Assembly (NCBI GenBank): GCA_039720395.1
Contig: CM077832.1
Coordinates: 11,797,967 to 11,861,966, forward strand
DNA from: Liquidambar formosana
Lineage: Eukaryota > Streptophyta > Magnoliopsida > Saxifragales > Altingiaceae
DNA length: 64,000 nucleotides
Direction: 5' to 3'
Shown here: positions 34,324 to 45,029 of the stretch, piece after piece
Layout: each line of letters begins with the position of its first letter
How positions within the stretch are numbered: position 1 is the first letter of the stretch
The notes under the pieces: generated by a model
Database searches by the model: none
What the model saw: only the letters and a program-made list of their open reading frames with translations
What the model was told of the DNA's origin: nothing
Made by a program: the position numbers and the translations under genes

Positions 34324-35574
34324 GTCAAGGGTGAACTCACGTTTGCCCTTGGGGGGGCTATGGCAACTCCAAAATTTTTTAAAAACTACATAACTCCCTT
34401 CAATTTGATGAGTGGACACCCCCAAAGTTGATAAAGTAGCACCCCCAATCTCACCTTTTCCCTCCATACTAGGGGTGTTCTTAGTTTAGGTTGGTTTGGT
34501 TTTAAGGCAAATTTTAAACCAAACCATTATACTTTGGTTTTTTGCTTTCCAAACCAAAACCAAATCATATTATAAAAAAACCAAACCAAACCAAACCAAA
34601 CCAAACCATAAAATTTCGGTTTGATTCAGTTCGGTTTTGGTTTTATCCTATCAAGTAGCAACAAATAATTGAAAATGGAAAAAATGACAAGCCAAACTTT
34701 AAATAAAAATATTTTTAATAAAATCATTACATTAGCAACTAAAAAAACATTAAACATTATATCAAAACGGAAAAGTATTGAATTATGTCAATCCAAATTC
34801 AAATCTCCAATCTAATACATATCAATATCTCACACAACATTAATAGCTAGTTTAATACATGCCAATCTAATAAAGAAAAAACAATAAGAAAGTTAAAATC
34901 TACAAAAACAAACTCATTCTAAAAGTCTTTCTTCCAGTAGTGTACTACTATTTTAAATCTATTATTTATTCTGCCCCTATTAGAATAGAAAATTTATAAA
35001 CTAAGTTTATTTTGAATCTATTACCTATTCTTCCCTTATTAGAATAGAAAATTTACAAACTACGTAAGTTTAATATGTAATATATAAAATTATTTGTATA
35101 CAATATGTTTTTTGGTTTTTTCGGTTTGGTTTGGTTTGGTTTTTTAAATATGAAAACCAAAACCAAACCAATTTAATTCGGTTTTCTAAAATTGGAACCA
35201 AAACCAAACCTAATGACAAAAAAACCAAAACAAACTGACCGGTTCGGTTTGGTTCGGTTTGGTTTTCGGTTTTAACCAAAACCATGAACACCCCTACTCC
35301 ATACTTGATAAAGTGGCACCGCAATTTTATTTTTCCACCCTTATTGTGGATGCCAGTTAAACTTGAGAGGTAACCAAATAATAAGGCGAATGCATAGGTA
35401 AACATTCATTTCTTTGCAGTAATTCCCTTGACTATCAAGTTTAGAAGTTTATATTTTACATAAATGCATAGATGCACATCCAACACATAAAATATATGAA
35501 TATTTGTGCTTGTGTATGTATGTTAGTCGTATATAAGTGACGACCCCAAACAAAAATTTCTAGTTCCACCCCTA
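34324..35574. mobile_element. decayed TIR element carrying a nested hAT
   Basis: Relative to block C (near 45020), the sequence from 'gtcaagggtgaactcacg' to 'tagttccacccctag' is extra. It is flanked by GCACTA at 34318-34323 and 35575-35580. The ends are loosely inverted (AAGGGTGAACT versus GGGGTGGAACT in reverse complement), as in plant hAT-like elements. A second element is inserted inside. Confidence 0.6.
34470..35296. mobile_element. non-autonomous hAT element, 827 bp
   Basis: The terminal inverted repeats are TAGGGGTGTTC and GAACACCCCTA. The perfect 8-bp duplication CTCCATAC lies at 34462-34469 and 35297-35304. The subterminal regions are full of 'ggtttggtt' and 'aaccaaacc' words on opposite strands. 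No transposase frame is present. It sits nested in the element at 34324-35574. Confidence 0.93.
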
Positions 35575-36440
35575 GCACTAATCTTCTCGAAAATTAAAGT
35601 TTTATGGGTAGATTAAAAAAAAACCCATTGTAAGATGATTTCCCGTTATTTAAATTAAAAAAAAAAAAAAAGAAAGAAAGGGAGAAAGAGGAAAAGAAAT
35701 GGCCAAACCTGTGTTTGTCAGCATGAACCACACAAGGAAACAGAGAAGAGGTGGTATCGGCCAAAAATGATGACTTGGGGTCAATAAAGAAAAAGGTTAC
35801 AAATAGGGACGTGGGCCAAGGCAAAGTTTTCTTTAATTTTCTTACACGAAATCCTTTTTCCTCCGGGCCACCATTATAGATCCCACTTGCCCACTTTTGT
35901 TTCTTTTTTACTTAATTACTATTGTTATTATTTATTAATATTAATTTTATTTTAATACTTTCCCACTTTTTTTTTTTGGTATGGCTAGGGACTTACTATA
36001 TAAGATAGCAAATTCACTTTCAAAAAATTACATATGTAACTAGACAAGCACGCTTTTTTTTTTTTGGAGTAAGATTAGAAAATAACACAGACCTATTTAG
36101 TTGTGGGAATTGCACGCATATTAGAAAAATACCATATTTAATATTGGTTAAATATTAAATTTATGACTTTAAATACTTGTTTAGATCCTTTACCTACCTA
36201 GTAGTTTAGGTTTTTGAGTTAGAAACATAACATGGTATTACAAACATTGTTTTTGGACCTATTTCATTTGTTATATATGTTGTTTTTACTATCCACAGGA
36301 CAATATCCTTTTTGTCTTATATATTAACAACTTAGACTTTTAGGTTAAAAACATAACACTTTCTATTGAAGACAAAACCTAATTGTGGGAACTACATGCT
36401 AATCCTCCCACCTGATCCCATTTAATTAATCAATTTACTC
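35575..36440. other. upstream region of gene 3
   Basis: AT-rich DNA shared with 45030-45650 of the next block. No gene is seen. Confidence 0.5.
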
Positions 36441-36473
36441 CCACATTGACTCGAACCATTAATTATGAGATGC

Positions 36474-36523
36474 ACCCTCCCGCCCCCGCCCCCGCCCCCG
36501 CTCCCTCTCTCTCTCTCTCTCCC
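36474..36523. repeat. GC-rich (CCCGCC)n and (CT)n tract
   Basis: Repeated cccgcc units run directly into a (CT)n run. The matching places are (CT)n at 56371 and a poly-C run at 45737, so this spot has changed in every copy. Confidence 0.85.
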
Positions 36524-36939
36524 CAGCCCTCAATTCCACCTATCCTCCATGCCTCATCCATCTCTCTTCCTCTCCATATATCCTCAATTCCTCACCTTTC
36601 TTTAATTTCTTCCTCCCTACTCCTAAACCTCTTCTGCTTCCCATCGTTACCCTATTCTACTAATTAGCTTGCTCACTATTCCCACTCTATGTTCTCTGCG
36701 TGATCCAATTAACTTACCAGCCTTTCCCCTTATATGTTCATACCTAGCTTGGTGGGCAAAAGTTGGGCTATAGCCTATATAGAACTACTAGTCTACTACA
36801 CCATGAATATGGCATAGCAAAATGCATTAGCATACAGCTCGAAGTTTCGTTGTTTCCCTTTTTCTTTTTCACTTTTGTTGGGTGTGAATGTGACTTTTGC
36901 ATTTTTTTTTTTTTTTTTTTTTGTGGGCCATATTTGGTT

Positions 36940-37024
36940 ATTTATTCGAATATGGCCTGTTGTGATAATTGAGATTATTCTCCCCATCTCTCACATGAAC
37001 ATGCACGAATGAGCTATAAATAAG
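36940..37024 (+). promoter_or_regulatory. core promoter of peptide gene 3
   Basis: The block 'ttgtgataattgagattatt' is followed by the TATA box GCTATAAATAAG at about 37013-37024, about 48 bp before the ATG. The arrangement is the same as for gene 2. Confidence 0.65.
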
Positions 37025-37071
37025 ATCACACTGGGGAAAATATTAGCATCCTCAACATAGTAATCTCCAAC

Positions 37072-37519
37072 ATGAAGGCCTTTCTAATTGTATGCATCCT
37101 CCTTGCTTCCGTCTTCATTGTTCCATCCTCGATTGCTGCTCGAGAACTAGTTCCAAAAGGTGAAATTAAAGCACTAATTAATTTTAATTTTCCTGATAAT
37201 TTTACATTGTTGGTATTTGTTCTCACGTACTTGACCATGGTTAGTTTCATGGAAATTAAAAAACCCCTTAACCCATATATTTGTCAATGTTGCAGAAGAA
37301 AACAGTGGTCAGAAGCATGAGGATATCATCAACAAGGGAAGTGTTACCGATGCAACTGGTGGAGGGTCTATCAGTGGTGGAACTGCCAATCCTAACAAAC
37401 CTTCTGGAACCTGCGGCCGTGGCAAACCGTACAAAAATTGCAAACCAAATCCTCCGTGTCATGATCGTTCCAATCGTAATTGCGGGCCACATGCAGTCCC
37501 TGAAAATGAAATACCGTGA
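37072..37519 (+). CDS. peptide gene 3: small secreted cysteine-rich peptide
   Basis: The exons are 37072-37159 and 37296-37519, encoding 103 residues. The phase-1 intron is only 136 bp, the shortest in the family. The signal peptide is residues 1-23 (MKAFLIVCILLASVFIVPSS plus IAA), then RELVPK. The mature part has 'ENSGQKHEDIINKGSVTDAT', a Gly/Thr linker with 'ANPNKP', then 'TCGRGKPYKNCKPNPPC' and 'RSNRNCGPHAVPENEIP'. The four cysteines are spaced C-x8-C-x5-C-x7-C. The histidine of HKHED is replaced by Gln. Splice sites, start and stop are intact and a TATA box is present. The broken copy at 57348 is its closest relative and the deletion relics at 40021, 46105 and 61150 belong to the same subfamily. 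The function is unknown; a RALF-like signalling role is one possibility. Confidence 0.87.
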
Positions 37520-40020
37520 ACTTGGTTTGGAACTATAATCAAATAGTTTGCTATTATTATTAAGCTGCTTATTATATATGAAGGAGCTAGTGGACTAGTA
37601 GCTCTTGCCCTTGTGTGATGCATGTGTCGTTTAGGGTTTTGAGCTGCATGGCTTTGCAGCTTTGTAATATGTCGTCCTGAAATTATCTACTTTGGATATT
37701 TATATATGGAGTTTGCTTACTTGGTGGAGTTCGATATATCCATATGCTCCTTGAGAATTATCGGCCAGAATGACATTTTGTGATTTATTTAGTCATTAAT
37801 GGACGACGAAGTAATAATTAAAGAATTTAAGAAATAATGAGCATGAGCCTGTCTTGAAACTCACATTGAAAGAGGAAAACGATACATATCAATTAAAATG
37901 GAGAGCCACCCTCTTGATAGCATTACCCAAATAAATGTCTCTATTGATCGATTGAACCGGCCAGTTCTTCCGTGGTTCAATTAATTGATTGAACCACTAT
38001 TACTTATTTTATATATATATATATATAATATTTTAATATTGAACTCTCATTTATGGACTATGAAGCTAGTTTGTGTAATATCCGGATTTTTACGACATAA
38101 TATTAAGAGCATAATGCAATTTTAGTATGAGTATTAATATGTTTTGTTCATGCACATGGGCATGACATGATTTTGATTTTGATTTTATTGTGTATGTATA
38201 TGTTTATTTGATATTTAAATAATGTTTTAATGATTTTAGGAAGGTTCCAGGTGATTTGAAAGTATTTGAACGAGTTTCGCTGAATACTAACAACAACTCA
38301 CAAACCGTACTAGTACGGATTGATTAGAGGTTTTGGTTGATCGATCGATATTACTCTAGAAATACCTATCAGGTTCTACCACCTCGATCGATCGATGGTA
38401 ATACTTGATATATTGATAAAGTTTTGCTAAAGGCCGGAGTTTTTAAAAATGTTGAAATAACGCATGTGCCTACCTATTTTGGATGTAGTATTTGACTATT
38501 TGCACAATAAAAGCACTGACATAAGTCAGTCTGTTTCCTTATTTTGTATGCAGAGTTAAGTTGCAAGTTTATGAAAAAAATTTTAAAAAAAAAAAAAAGA
38601 AAGAAAAGGGAAAGTTGTAAAAATACGAACACATCTAAGTGAAAAAACTAATGGGGTGCATCTATCAGAAAAAACTTGGGAAGGTCTAAAATGAATTTGA
38701 GTGTGGAAAAAAGAATCATTGATGAGTGTAAAAACTTGATGAAAACCCTACATGTGCGCTTGCACACGTACACTCCAAATTTTCATTCATCTTCTTGTTT
38801 CGTTTAAAAATCACTAATCAACCTTATTTTCAACACGTTAATTGACTCACCCATTTGGTCAAATCTTAAGGGCTCTTAAGCTCAACTCATGAACTTCTCA
38901 CCGACTTGGGTCCTCAACATGATGATATAACGCGTGACTTGAAACTTGCATTAAACAGATCATTATGGAATAAAATGAAGTGCCGTAGTGGGACCATATA
39001 TGAGGGCACCCTAACTTCTGACAGCATCACCCAAATAGATTTTATGTACCCCTATTGGATTGGGATCTTGACTGGGTTGGAATTTAATCCAATCGTAATT
39101 AGATCCTACATCTTGGATTTCAATTTAAACTCCACATAATTGACTACTCTAGATAATTAATTGAACTTCAAATTAACTTCAGCTGCAACTTGTGCAAGTT
39201 TAATCGTCATATTATATATATGTTTTTTTTATCGTCATATTATATATATGTTTTTTTTTTTTTTTTTTTTTTTGTGGAAAAGAGTAATGTTATTTAGGCT
39301 AACTTATTTACTCAAATTTACCTACCCAAATAATGTGCCATGAACTGCCATCTAGACAAATTAATTATAATTTTCATTAAAAGAATAATTGACCATAATA
39401 AATTGATGTGATATATGGTTACCATATTAATTAATTGGGCAAATTGATCTAAAATGCATGTAACTGTTAAGTGCATGTTTAATATTCCAAAAATCACCAA
39501 GCAAATCTCGCTTTAATTATTTCCCCAAAAACCATGAAGCAAATCTTGCCTTAGAATCAAGTTATGCGTTTAATATTCCCAAAAATCACGACCATAATTT
39601 ACATGTAATTATTTTAATATTTCTAAAAATGCCGAATGTAATTTAAGTGGCAACACGGTACCATGCACTTCCATCTACATCAGTGATGCTCCAATTTGTT
39701 TAATTAGATTTAATGCAATGAGTTGGGGTCAATTTTTTATTTTGTTTTTTTTTTTCTATTCATTTTTGGTTATAAGCAAATCTTCATGAATCACACGAGG
39801 AAGCAGAGTAGTGATGGCATGGGCCAAAAACGATGACTTGGGGTCAATGCGAAGATAAGGTTTACAAATAGTGATGGTGGGTCAAGCCAAAGGGGATGAA
39901 GTACCCCTTTTTTCTAACAGAACACCCTCTTTCCTCCCGGCCACCATTATAGATCCCACCATGTTTGTTTATTTTATTTGAATTTTGGCCTGTTGTGATA
40001 ATTGAGATTATTCTCCCCTT
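37520..40020. other. downstream region of gene 3, shared with 58901-61149
   Basis: No gene is seen. The whole stretch is repeated downstream of the broken gene at 57348, including 'gatcgatcgat' words near 38341 and 38382. It ends with a second promoter-like copy leading into the pseudogene at 40021. Confidence 0.55.
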
Positions 40021-40347
40021 ACTTCTGTCCTCATCGTTCCAAAAGGTGAAATTAAAGCACTAATTAATTTCAATTTTTCTTGTATCCATAGATGGGATTT
40101 TATGGCAGATCGGAGCTTCAATCAAAGAAAGAAGAATGATGGAGAGTAGTCCATTTCTATTATTGGTGGTATTTAATTTGTTCCCACTTTACATGAAATA
40201 AACCCATAACCATATATTTGTCAATATTGGTGCATGCATGTAGAGGAAAATAATAGTGATCACAAGCATGAGGATATCATCATGGGTCGTGCCAGCTCCA
40301 AGTTTCTGTGTCCTTTGAAAATTATCCACCCACCTACCGGCAATTAA
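40021..40347 (+). pseudogene. peptide pseudogene with start deleted, first copy
   Basis: The promoter block 'gttgtgataattgagattat' runs directly into the end of exon 1 ('cttctgtcctcatcgttcc' then AAAAG|GTGAAA), so TATA box, ATG and most of the signal peptide are deleted. Exon 2 starts near 40242 and reads 'EENNSDHKHEDII' before diverging to a stop at about 40345; the cysteine region is lost. The same junction occurs at 46105 and 61150. Confidence 0.78.
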
Positions 40348-40388
40348 GTAATAGATTTTTTGGAAATGAATTTGACAGATAATGAGCA

Positions 40389-40415
40389 TATATATATATA
40401 TATATATATATATAC
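40389..40415. repeat. (TA)n tract within a palindrome
   Basis: The tract is bracketed by GATAATGAGCATA and TATGCTCATTATC, forming a small hairpin next to the large foldback that follows. Confidence 0.8.
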
Positions 40416-40430
40416 TATATGCTCATTATC

Positions 40431-40564
40431 ATGTGTTGGTACTCTTTTCAAACAATGAATATACTATCCATAGGATGCTATATTATTCTCTCCTGAATTC
40501 TTCAGATATATATATAGCATCCTATGGCTAGTATATTCATTGTTTGAAAAGAGTACCAACACAT
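40431..40564. repeat. near-perfect foldback, 53-bp arms
   Basis: Arm 40431-40483 (starting ATGTGTTGGTACTCTTTTC) is the reverse complement of 40512-40564 with about one mismatch; the loop is 28 bases. It contains no terminal features of a known element and is not present at the matching positions 46470 and 61510. Confidence 0.92.
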
Positions 40565-40879
40565 GAAAATGATATACAAGTTTATCCTATCCGGCATATC
40601 TGGCAAACCAAATTGACATAGCCTAGGCTTAAATAAATTAAGGGGATCTCACCATGAATATTACAACCCAAATGCATTATCATTTACGCAGCATGTAGCT
40701 CAAAGTTTCATTATTTTCTCCTAATTTTATTATGAAACCCGAACTGCCAATGTTTTTGGCCACCTCCCGGCCGCCCTTTGGTTTTTTCCTCCACGTTCTG
40801 TCCTTTTTCTGGATGCAAATGTGATTTTATTTTTTTATTTTATATTTATTATTGTGAGGATCATATTTTTGCAATTCAA

Positions 40880-40982
40880 ATTTTTCGAATTTGGCGAGTT
40901 ATGATAATATCGTACCATATATTATTCTCTCCTCTCTCTCTCTCTCTCTTGCTCTCTCTCCCTCTCTCTCTCTCTCTCTCTT

Positions 40983-41071
<89 letters not shown>

Positions 41072-41088
41072 TGCCTATTTAAATAATA
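40880..41088 (+). promoter_or_regulatory. promoter of peptide gene 4 with a very long CT tract
   Basis: The conserved 'gttatgataatatcgtacc' is followed by a CT-rich tract at about 40926-41054 (with four short interruptions), then (AC)n and a TATA-like CTATTTAAATAA at 41075-41086. The ATG lies 44 bp further. The tract is about three times as long as that of gene 1. Confidence 0.65.
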
Positions 41089-41130
41089 AGAGTAGAACCG
41101 GGAAAAAGCATGCTCAATATAATCTCCAAC

Positions 41131-41253
41131 ATGAAGGCCTTTCTTGTTGTATTCATTCTCCTTGCTTCCGTTATCATCCTTCCCTCCTCAACTACTGCTC
41201 GAGAACTAGTTTCAAAAGGTGAAAGCACTAATTTCAATTTTTCTTGTTCTAAC

Positions 41254-41295
<42 letters not shown>

Positions 41296-41456
41296 CTAGC
41301 ATATATCAAATATCGAAAGATGCGAATTCATGGAGCTTCAATTAAACAAGATCATGAATTTATCATAAAAAAAAGTTATTAGCTTTGTCGTAGTATGGTC
41401 CGTTTTTCTTGTTGGTTTTTGTTGTCACATAAACCATATATTGTTGGACGTCCTTC

Positions 41457-41487
<31 letters not shown>

Positions 41488-41754
41488 CTATATATATATA
41501 TATATATAGTTTCATGGAAATTCTATAACCATATATTTTTCATTGTCCTAGAGGAAAATAGCCGCCACAAGCATGAGGATATCAGCAACAACGGAATTGT
41601 AATGGATGCAACTGTTGGAGGGCCTATCACTGGTGGAATTGGTAATCCTAAACAACCGGTTATAGGAAACTGTGGCCGTGGCAAAAGTTACAGTGCATGT
41701 CTACAGCCGCCAAAGCCTCCATGCAACAACATTCACAAGCGTAATTGCCATTAA
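41131..41754 (+). CDS. peptide gene 4: small secreted cysteine-rich peptide
   Basis: The exons are 41131-41218 and 41552-41754, encoding 96 residues; the 333-bp phase-1 intron contains two (TA)n tracts and its acceptor is CCTAG. The signal peptide is residues 1-23 (MKAFLVVFILLASVIILPSS plus TTA) followed by RELVSK. The mature part has 'ENSRHKHEDISNNGIVMDAT', a linker with 'GNPKQP', and 'NCGRGKSYSAC' followed by 'PPCNNIHKRNCH'. An upstream in-frame ATG at 41110 exists, but alignment with the other copies and the signal-peptide start support 41131. It is very close to gene 1; changes concentrate in the cysteine-rich end (for example PDPYKRN versus NNIHKRN). All signals are intact. Confidence 0.86.
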
Positions 41755-42033
41755 AAAGAGACACCGTGAAGTTGGAATAGAATTATAGTAAAATAGTCAT
41801 TAAGCTGCTCATTATCAAGGAGTGGACTACCGTTGAAGAATAAATTTGCCAATGCTTTTGTGTGATGCATTTATGGTTTATGGTTTAAGGTTTTAGCCGC
41901 ATTGCTTGGCAGATTTGTAATATATTAACCCCAAGCTATCTACTTTGGATGGAGTAATAAATTGCTCAGTTTGCTAAATTGGTGGAGTTCCGTATGCTCT
42001 TTGGTAATAATTAAAGAGTGACATTTTTTTAAA

Positions 42034-42442
42034 GAGTGAGGCTATTGCCATCACATAAAGTACTTAAAGCCCTTCATTAGTTTACACTTTTGAGGTTTTA
42101 TGAAAAATATAAAAGGTTTTTATGAAAACTAATAACATTGTTCATTAGAAAACATCATTCTAAACAACTTTGTAGAAGAAATTTTTTTCCAAAATCTATC
42201 ATTTAAGCAAACTTTTTGGCCATTTACGATCTCTATTTCATTTTCCATGAAAAATTGCTAAAAAATCTACTTAAATGACAGATTTTGGAAAAACTCTCTT
42301 CTACAAAGTTGTTCGGAATGATGTTTTCTAGTAGACTATGTAATTAGTTTTCATAAATTTTTTTTATATTTTTTATAAAACTTTAAAATGTAAATTAAAT
42401 GGGGGTTTTAGAGTATTTCATGTGGTGGCAATAGCCTGACCC
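42034..42442. mobile_element. 409-bp Mutator-like MITE
   Basis: The ends are GAGTGAGGCTATTGCCATCA and, in reverse complement, GGGTCAGGCTATTGCCACCA. A perfect 9-bp duplication TTTTTTAAA lies at 42025-42033 and 42443-42451. The corresponding empty sites are visible after gene 1 (about 24112) and in block B (about 32044). Confidence 0.93.
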
Positions 42443-42879
42443 TTTTTTAAATTAAATTATTTAGGCATTATTGGGAAAAGAAATAATTAAAGAATTTGAG
42501 AAATAACGAGCATATATAAGATGAAGAATTTGGGAGACTCTAAATTGAGTTTTGAGTCGTAAAACTCAGTATAACAGTGCCCTCACGCCTGCAGACACTA
42601 GAAATTTACATCTTCATTATCCCTTTAAAAATCACAAACCGATCTTATTTTCAGGGCAACGTTATTCACACTCCCTGACTGCCTTCCTACACTCCCTTTT
42701 TCTTTTCTATCCTGTTTAATGACAAAATTACCTTTTAACCAACAAATCGTCCAAAACCCCAAGTCATGAGCGCGGATATTCTGTCCAGGCCCACCTCTCA
42801 AAATGCGCCATGTAGCCTTTAAAATTTTGGGGATGGAGCAAGGTTAAACCACCATCATCGTCATCTCCTTAACCATTTT

Positions 42880-43367
42880 TTTTTTTTCTTTAATGCCTTG
42901 TAGCTTCCACCGACTAAATCCGGCGACCATGAACACCATAAATTCCGACAATCTTAGGTGATTGGACTATTTTTCGCGGAGGCCACGGGATAAAGAAAAG
43001 TCAAGGAGGACTGATCTAAGTATCTACTTTGAGTTTTCTGTTCTATCTACTGGTTATTGAAGTAAAATTATATTGTCCATTGCACCAAAAAAAAAAAAAA
43101 AAGAAAAAAAAAGGTAAAATTATATGGGTCTCGAATTTCAGTATGCTACATCTTGCTTCGTTCACTTCAGTTCTTTGTTTACTTTATTTAAATTATATGG
43201 GTATTTTATGTTTGGCTTCATGGTTTGACAGAAGGTCATGGATGCAACGGAGAGGTGGTCAATACGGTGCTAATTTGCACCTCAATGTACCCATTTGGTG
43301 GTCAAGAAGTGGTCAAGATATCGTTTAATTAAAAAAGAATAAGGGCATTTTTGTCATTACAAATTAT
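42880..43367. other. shared downstream block, copy C
   Basis: This is the third copy of the block starting 'gcttccaccgactaaatccg'. After 'tttgacag' (near 43230) it carries the same unidentified exon-like piece. Plus frames read either 'WMQRRGGQYGANLHLN' or 'GHGCNGEVVNTVLICTSMYP', and neither is recognised. Confidence 0.45.
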
Positions 43368-44387
43368 TTGAGGTAGCTGGTTCCAAACGGTGAAAGCACT
43401 AAATTTAGTTTTGCTTAGTATTTCCTTACTTTCAACTCAACTAGAAAATATCAATTATAATATCATATCCATGTTTTTATGGAGCTTCAATAAAACAAAG
43501 AACAAGTATTCAATATAAACCAAGCGAATAATACTTGGCTCCTCACGGTGGAGAAACAACTCCTCCTCCCATCTACATATATTATGCCATGTGTCTAACA
43601 AATAAATGAGAATTGATTATGTACATATATCCTCATGTTATGTTATTATAAACGTGCATCCGCATGTTCGTGTATATATGTTTATGTGACCTAATAAATA
43701 TGAGTATATGTTTATATATTTGTATTCATGTGTCCACGTGTTTATATTCACATATTCATATTTTTTTTAAATTAACTCTAACACGTGGCATAATATGAGT
43801 GGGAGAGAGGAGGAGTTGCTCCTCCATTGAAAAGAGCCAAGTATTGTTCAAAGCGAAATGTCAGCATCGGTATTTGTTAGTTTCATGGAAATTTTGATAA
43901 CCCATAAGGCCATAATCATATACTCCCTCCGTTCCTAAATACATGACCTATTTTCCTTTTTGGAATGTTTCAAAATTATTATCACATTTCAAAAGTCATT
44001 GGTTCATTTTGATTTATTTCCTAAAATACCCTTGAAATGGCATTCTCTCTCTTTCTAATATTTTGCACACTTGAGGGCAAAATTAGAATTTCAAAACATA
44101 TGCATTGATGTGAAAGCATTTAATAGGATTTATTTTTTTTTAAAAAGTGTTTTTTCAAAAAAAAGATAATTAATTTGAAACAGAGAAAGTATATAATACT
44201 ATCAAGGCTACAAAAGAAAATAATGGTCACAAGCACGAGGATTTTATCAGCAACGAGAGTGCTACCGATGCAAACTAGTGGAGCGCATGCTGTCACTTCT
44301 GGAACACTGCATGGGGATGTAACAAGCAGCCACTTGTAAGAAACTGCGGCAGTGGCTCCAAATCCAAAATACGCACCAGTCTCATAA
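43368..44387 (+). pseudogene. 5'-truncated peptide pseudogene, block C
   Basis: The exon 1 end relic lies at about 43376 ('gctggttccaaacgg' with GTGAAAGC) and the exon 2 relic at 44201-44387, read as 'NNGHKHEDFISNESATDAN' and then the shared stop. Its intron carries a MITE at 43529-43848 that blocks A and B lack. Confidence 0.78.
43529..43848. mobile_element. 320-bp MITE with long inverted ends
   Basis: The left end is TAATACTTGGCTCCTCACGG and continues with CAACTCCTCCTCCCA. The right end mirrors it (GGAGGAGTTGCTCCTCC, then GAGCCAAGTATT). CAAGCGAA at 43521-43528 and AAAGCGAA at 43850-43857 flank it. A relative lies at 54812-55131. Confidence 0.82.
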
Positions 44388-45029
44388 CATGTGCGCCCTA
44401 AAAACAAGTTAAGATATATTTAGTAAATCAATAATTTGGTGCACCATATTATATGCATTTTTATGTTATTTGAATAATTTTTTATTTATTTTATATTTTC
44501 CCATGGGATCATTAGTTTATTAATTGTATCTTAACAGGTGTTGTTAGATCACACCGTTAAGAGTTCCCAGAAGCTAATTTATTTTTTTAATAAAATGGAA
44601 CCAAATTGATCAAGACGCACTTTCCTAACCAAATCGATCGGTTGCATATGCCAAACCAAGGTACGTGGCAGATTTACGTCACTTGGTGTTTCAATTACAT
44701 TTACCTCCACTGATGACTGACTTGGGGTCCATATATGGATGAACCTTCAAAGATGCTCTTGCTTTCCTTACCACAAAAATAAAAAATAAAGTAACTTACA
44801 AAGATGCTCCAATTGTTTATATTTAATGCACTGACTTTGGGTCAATTTTTTCTTTCTTTTTTTAATTATAAACAAATAATCAATTAATAAGGATGAATTT
44901 GTTATTGTGTGATTAAACGAATTTATAATTATATGACATATTTGATTTTATGATAAGATAATTTAAAATCTAATGAGAGAATTTAAATAAGAGACGGTGA
45001 CGGTAAATTACTGTACTAGCCTTTCCAAA

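Larger units (their letters stand above)
40645..44880 (+). repeat. segmental duplication block C
   Basis: The block is collinear with 22857-26150 and 30795-34140. It contains the intact gene 4 and a 5'-truncated second relic. It lacks the 800-bp MITE region of A and B, because the shared sequence starts after it. Confidence 0.85.

Noticed and set aside
36446..36667. Pro/Ala/Ser-rich plus frame
   Set aside because: It is a translation of (CCCGCC)n and (CT)n repeats in the upstream region of gene 3.
40778..41086. Leu/Ser repeat protein frames upstream of gene 4
   Set aside because: They are translation of the (CT)n microsatellite in the promoter.
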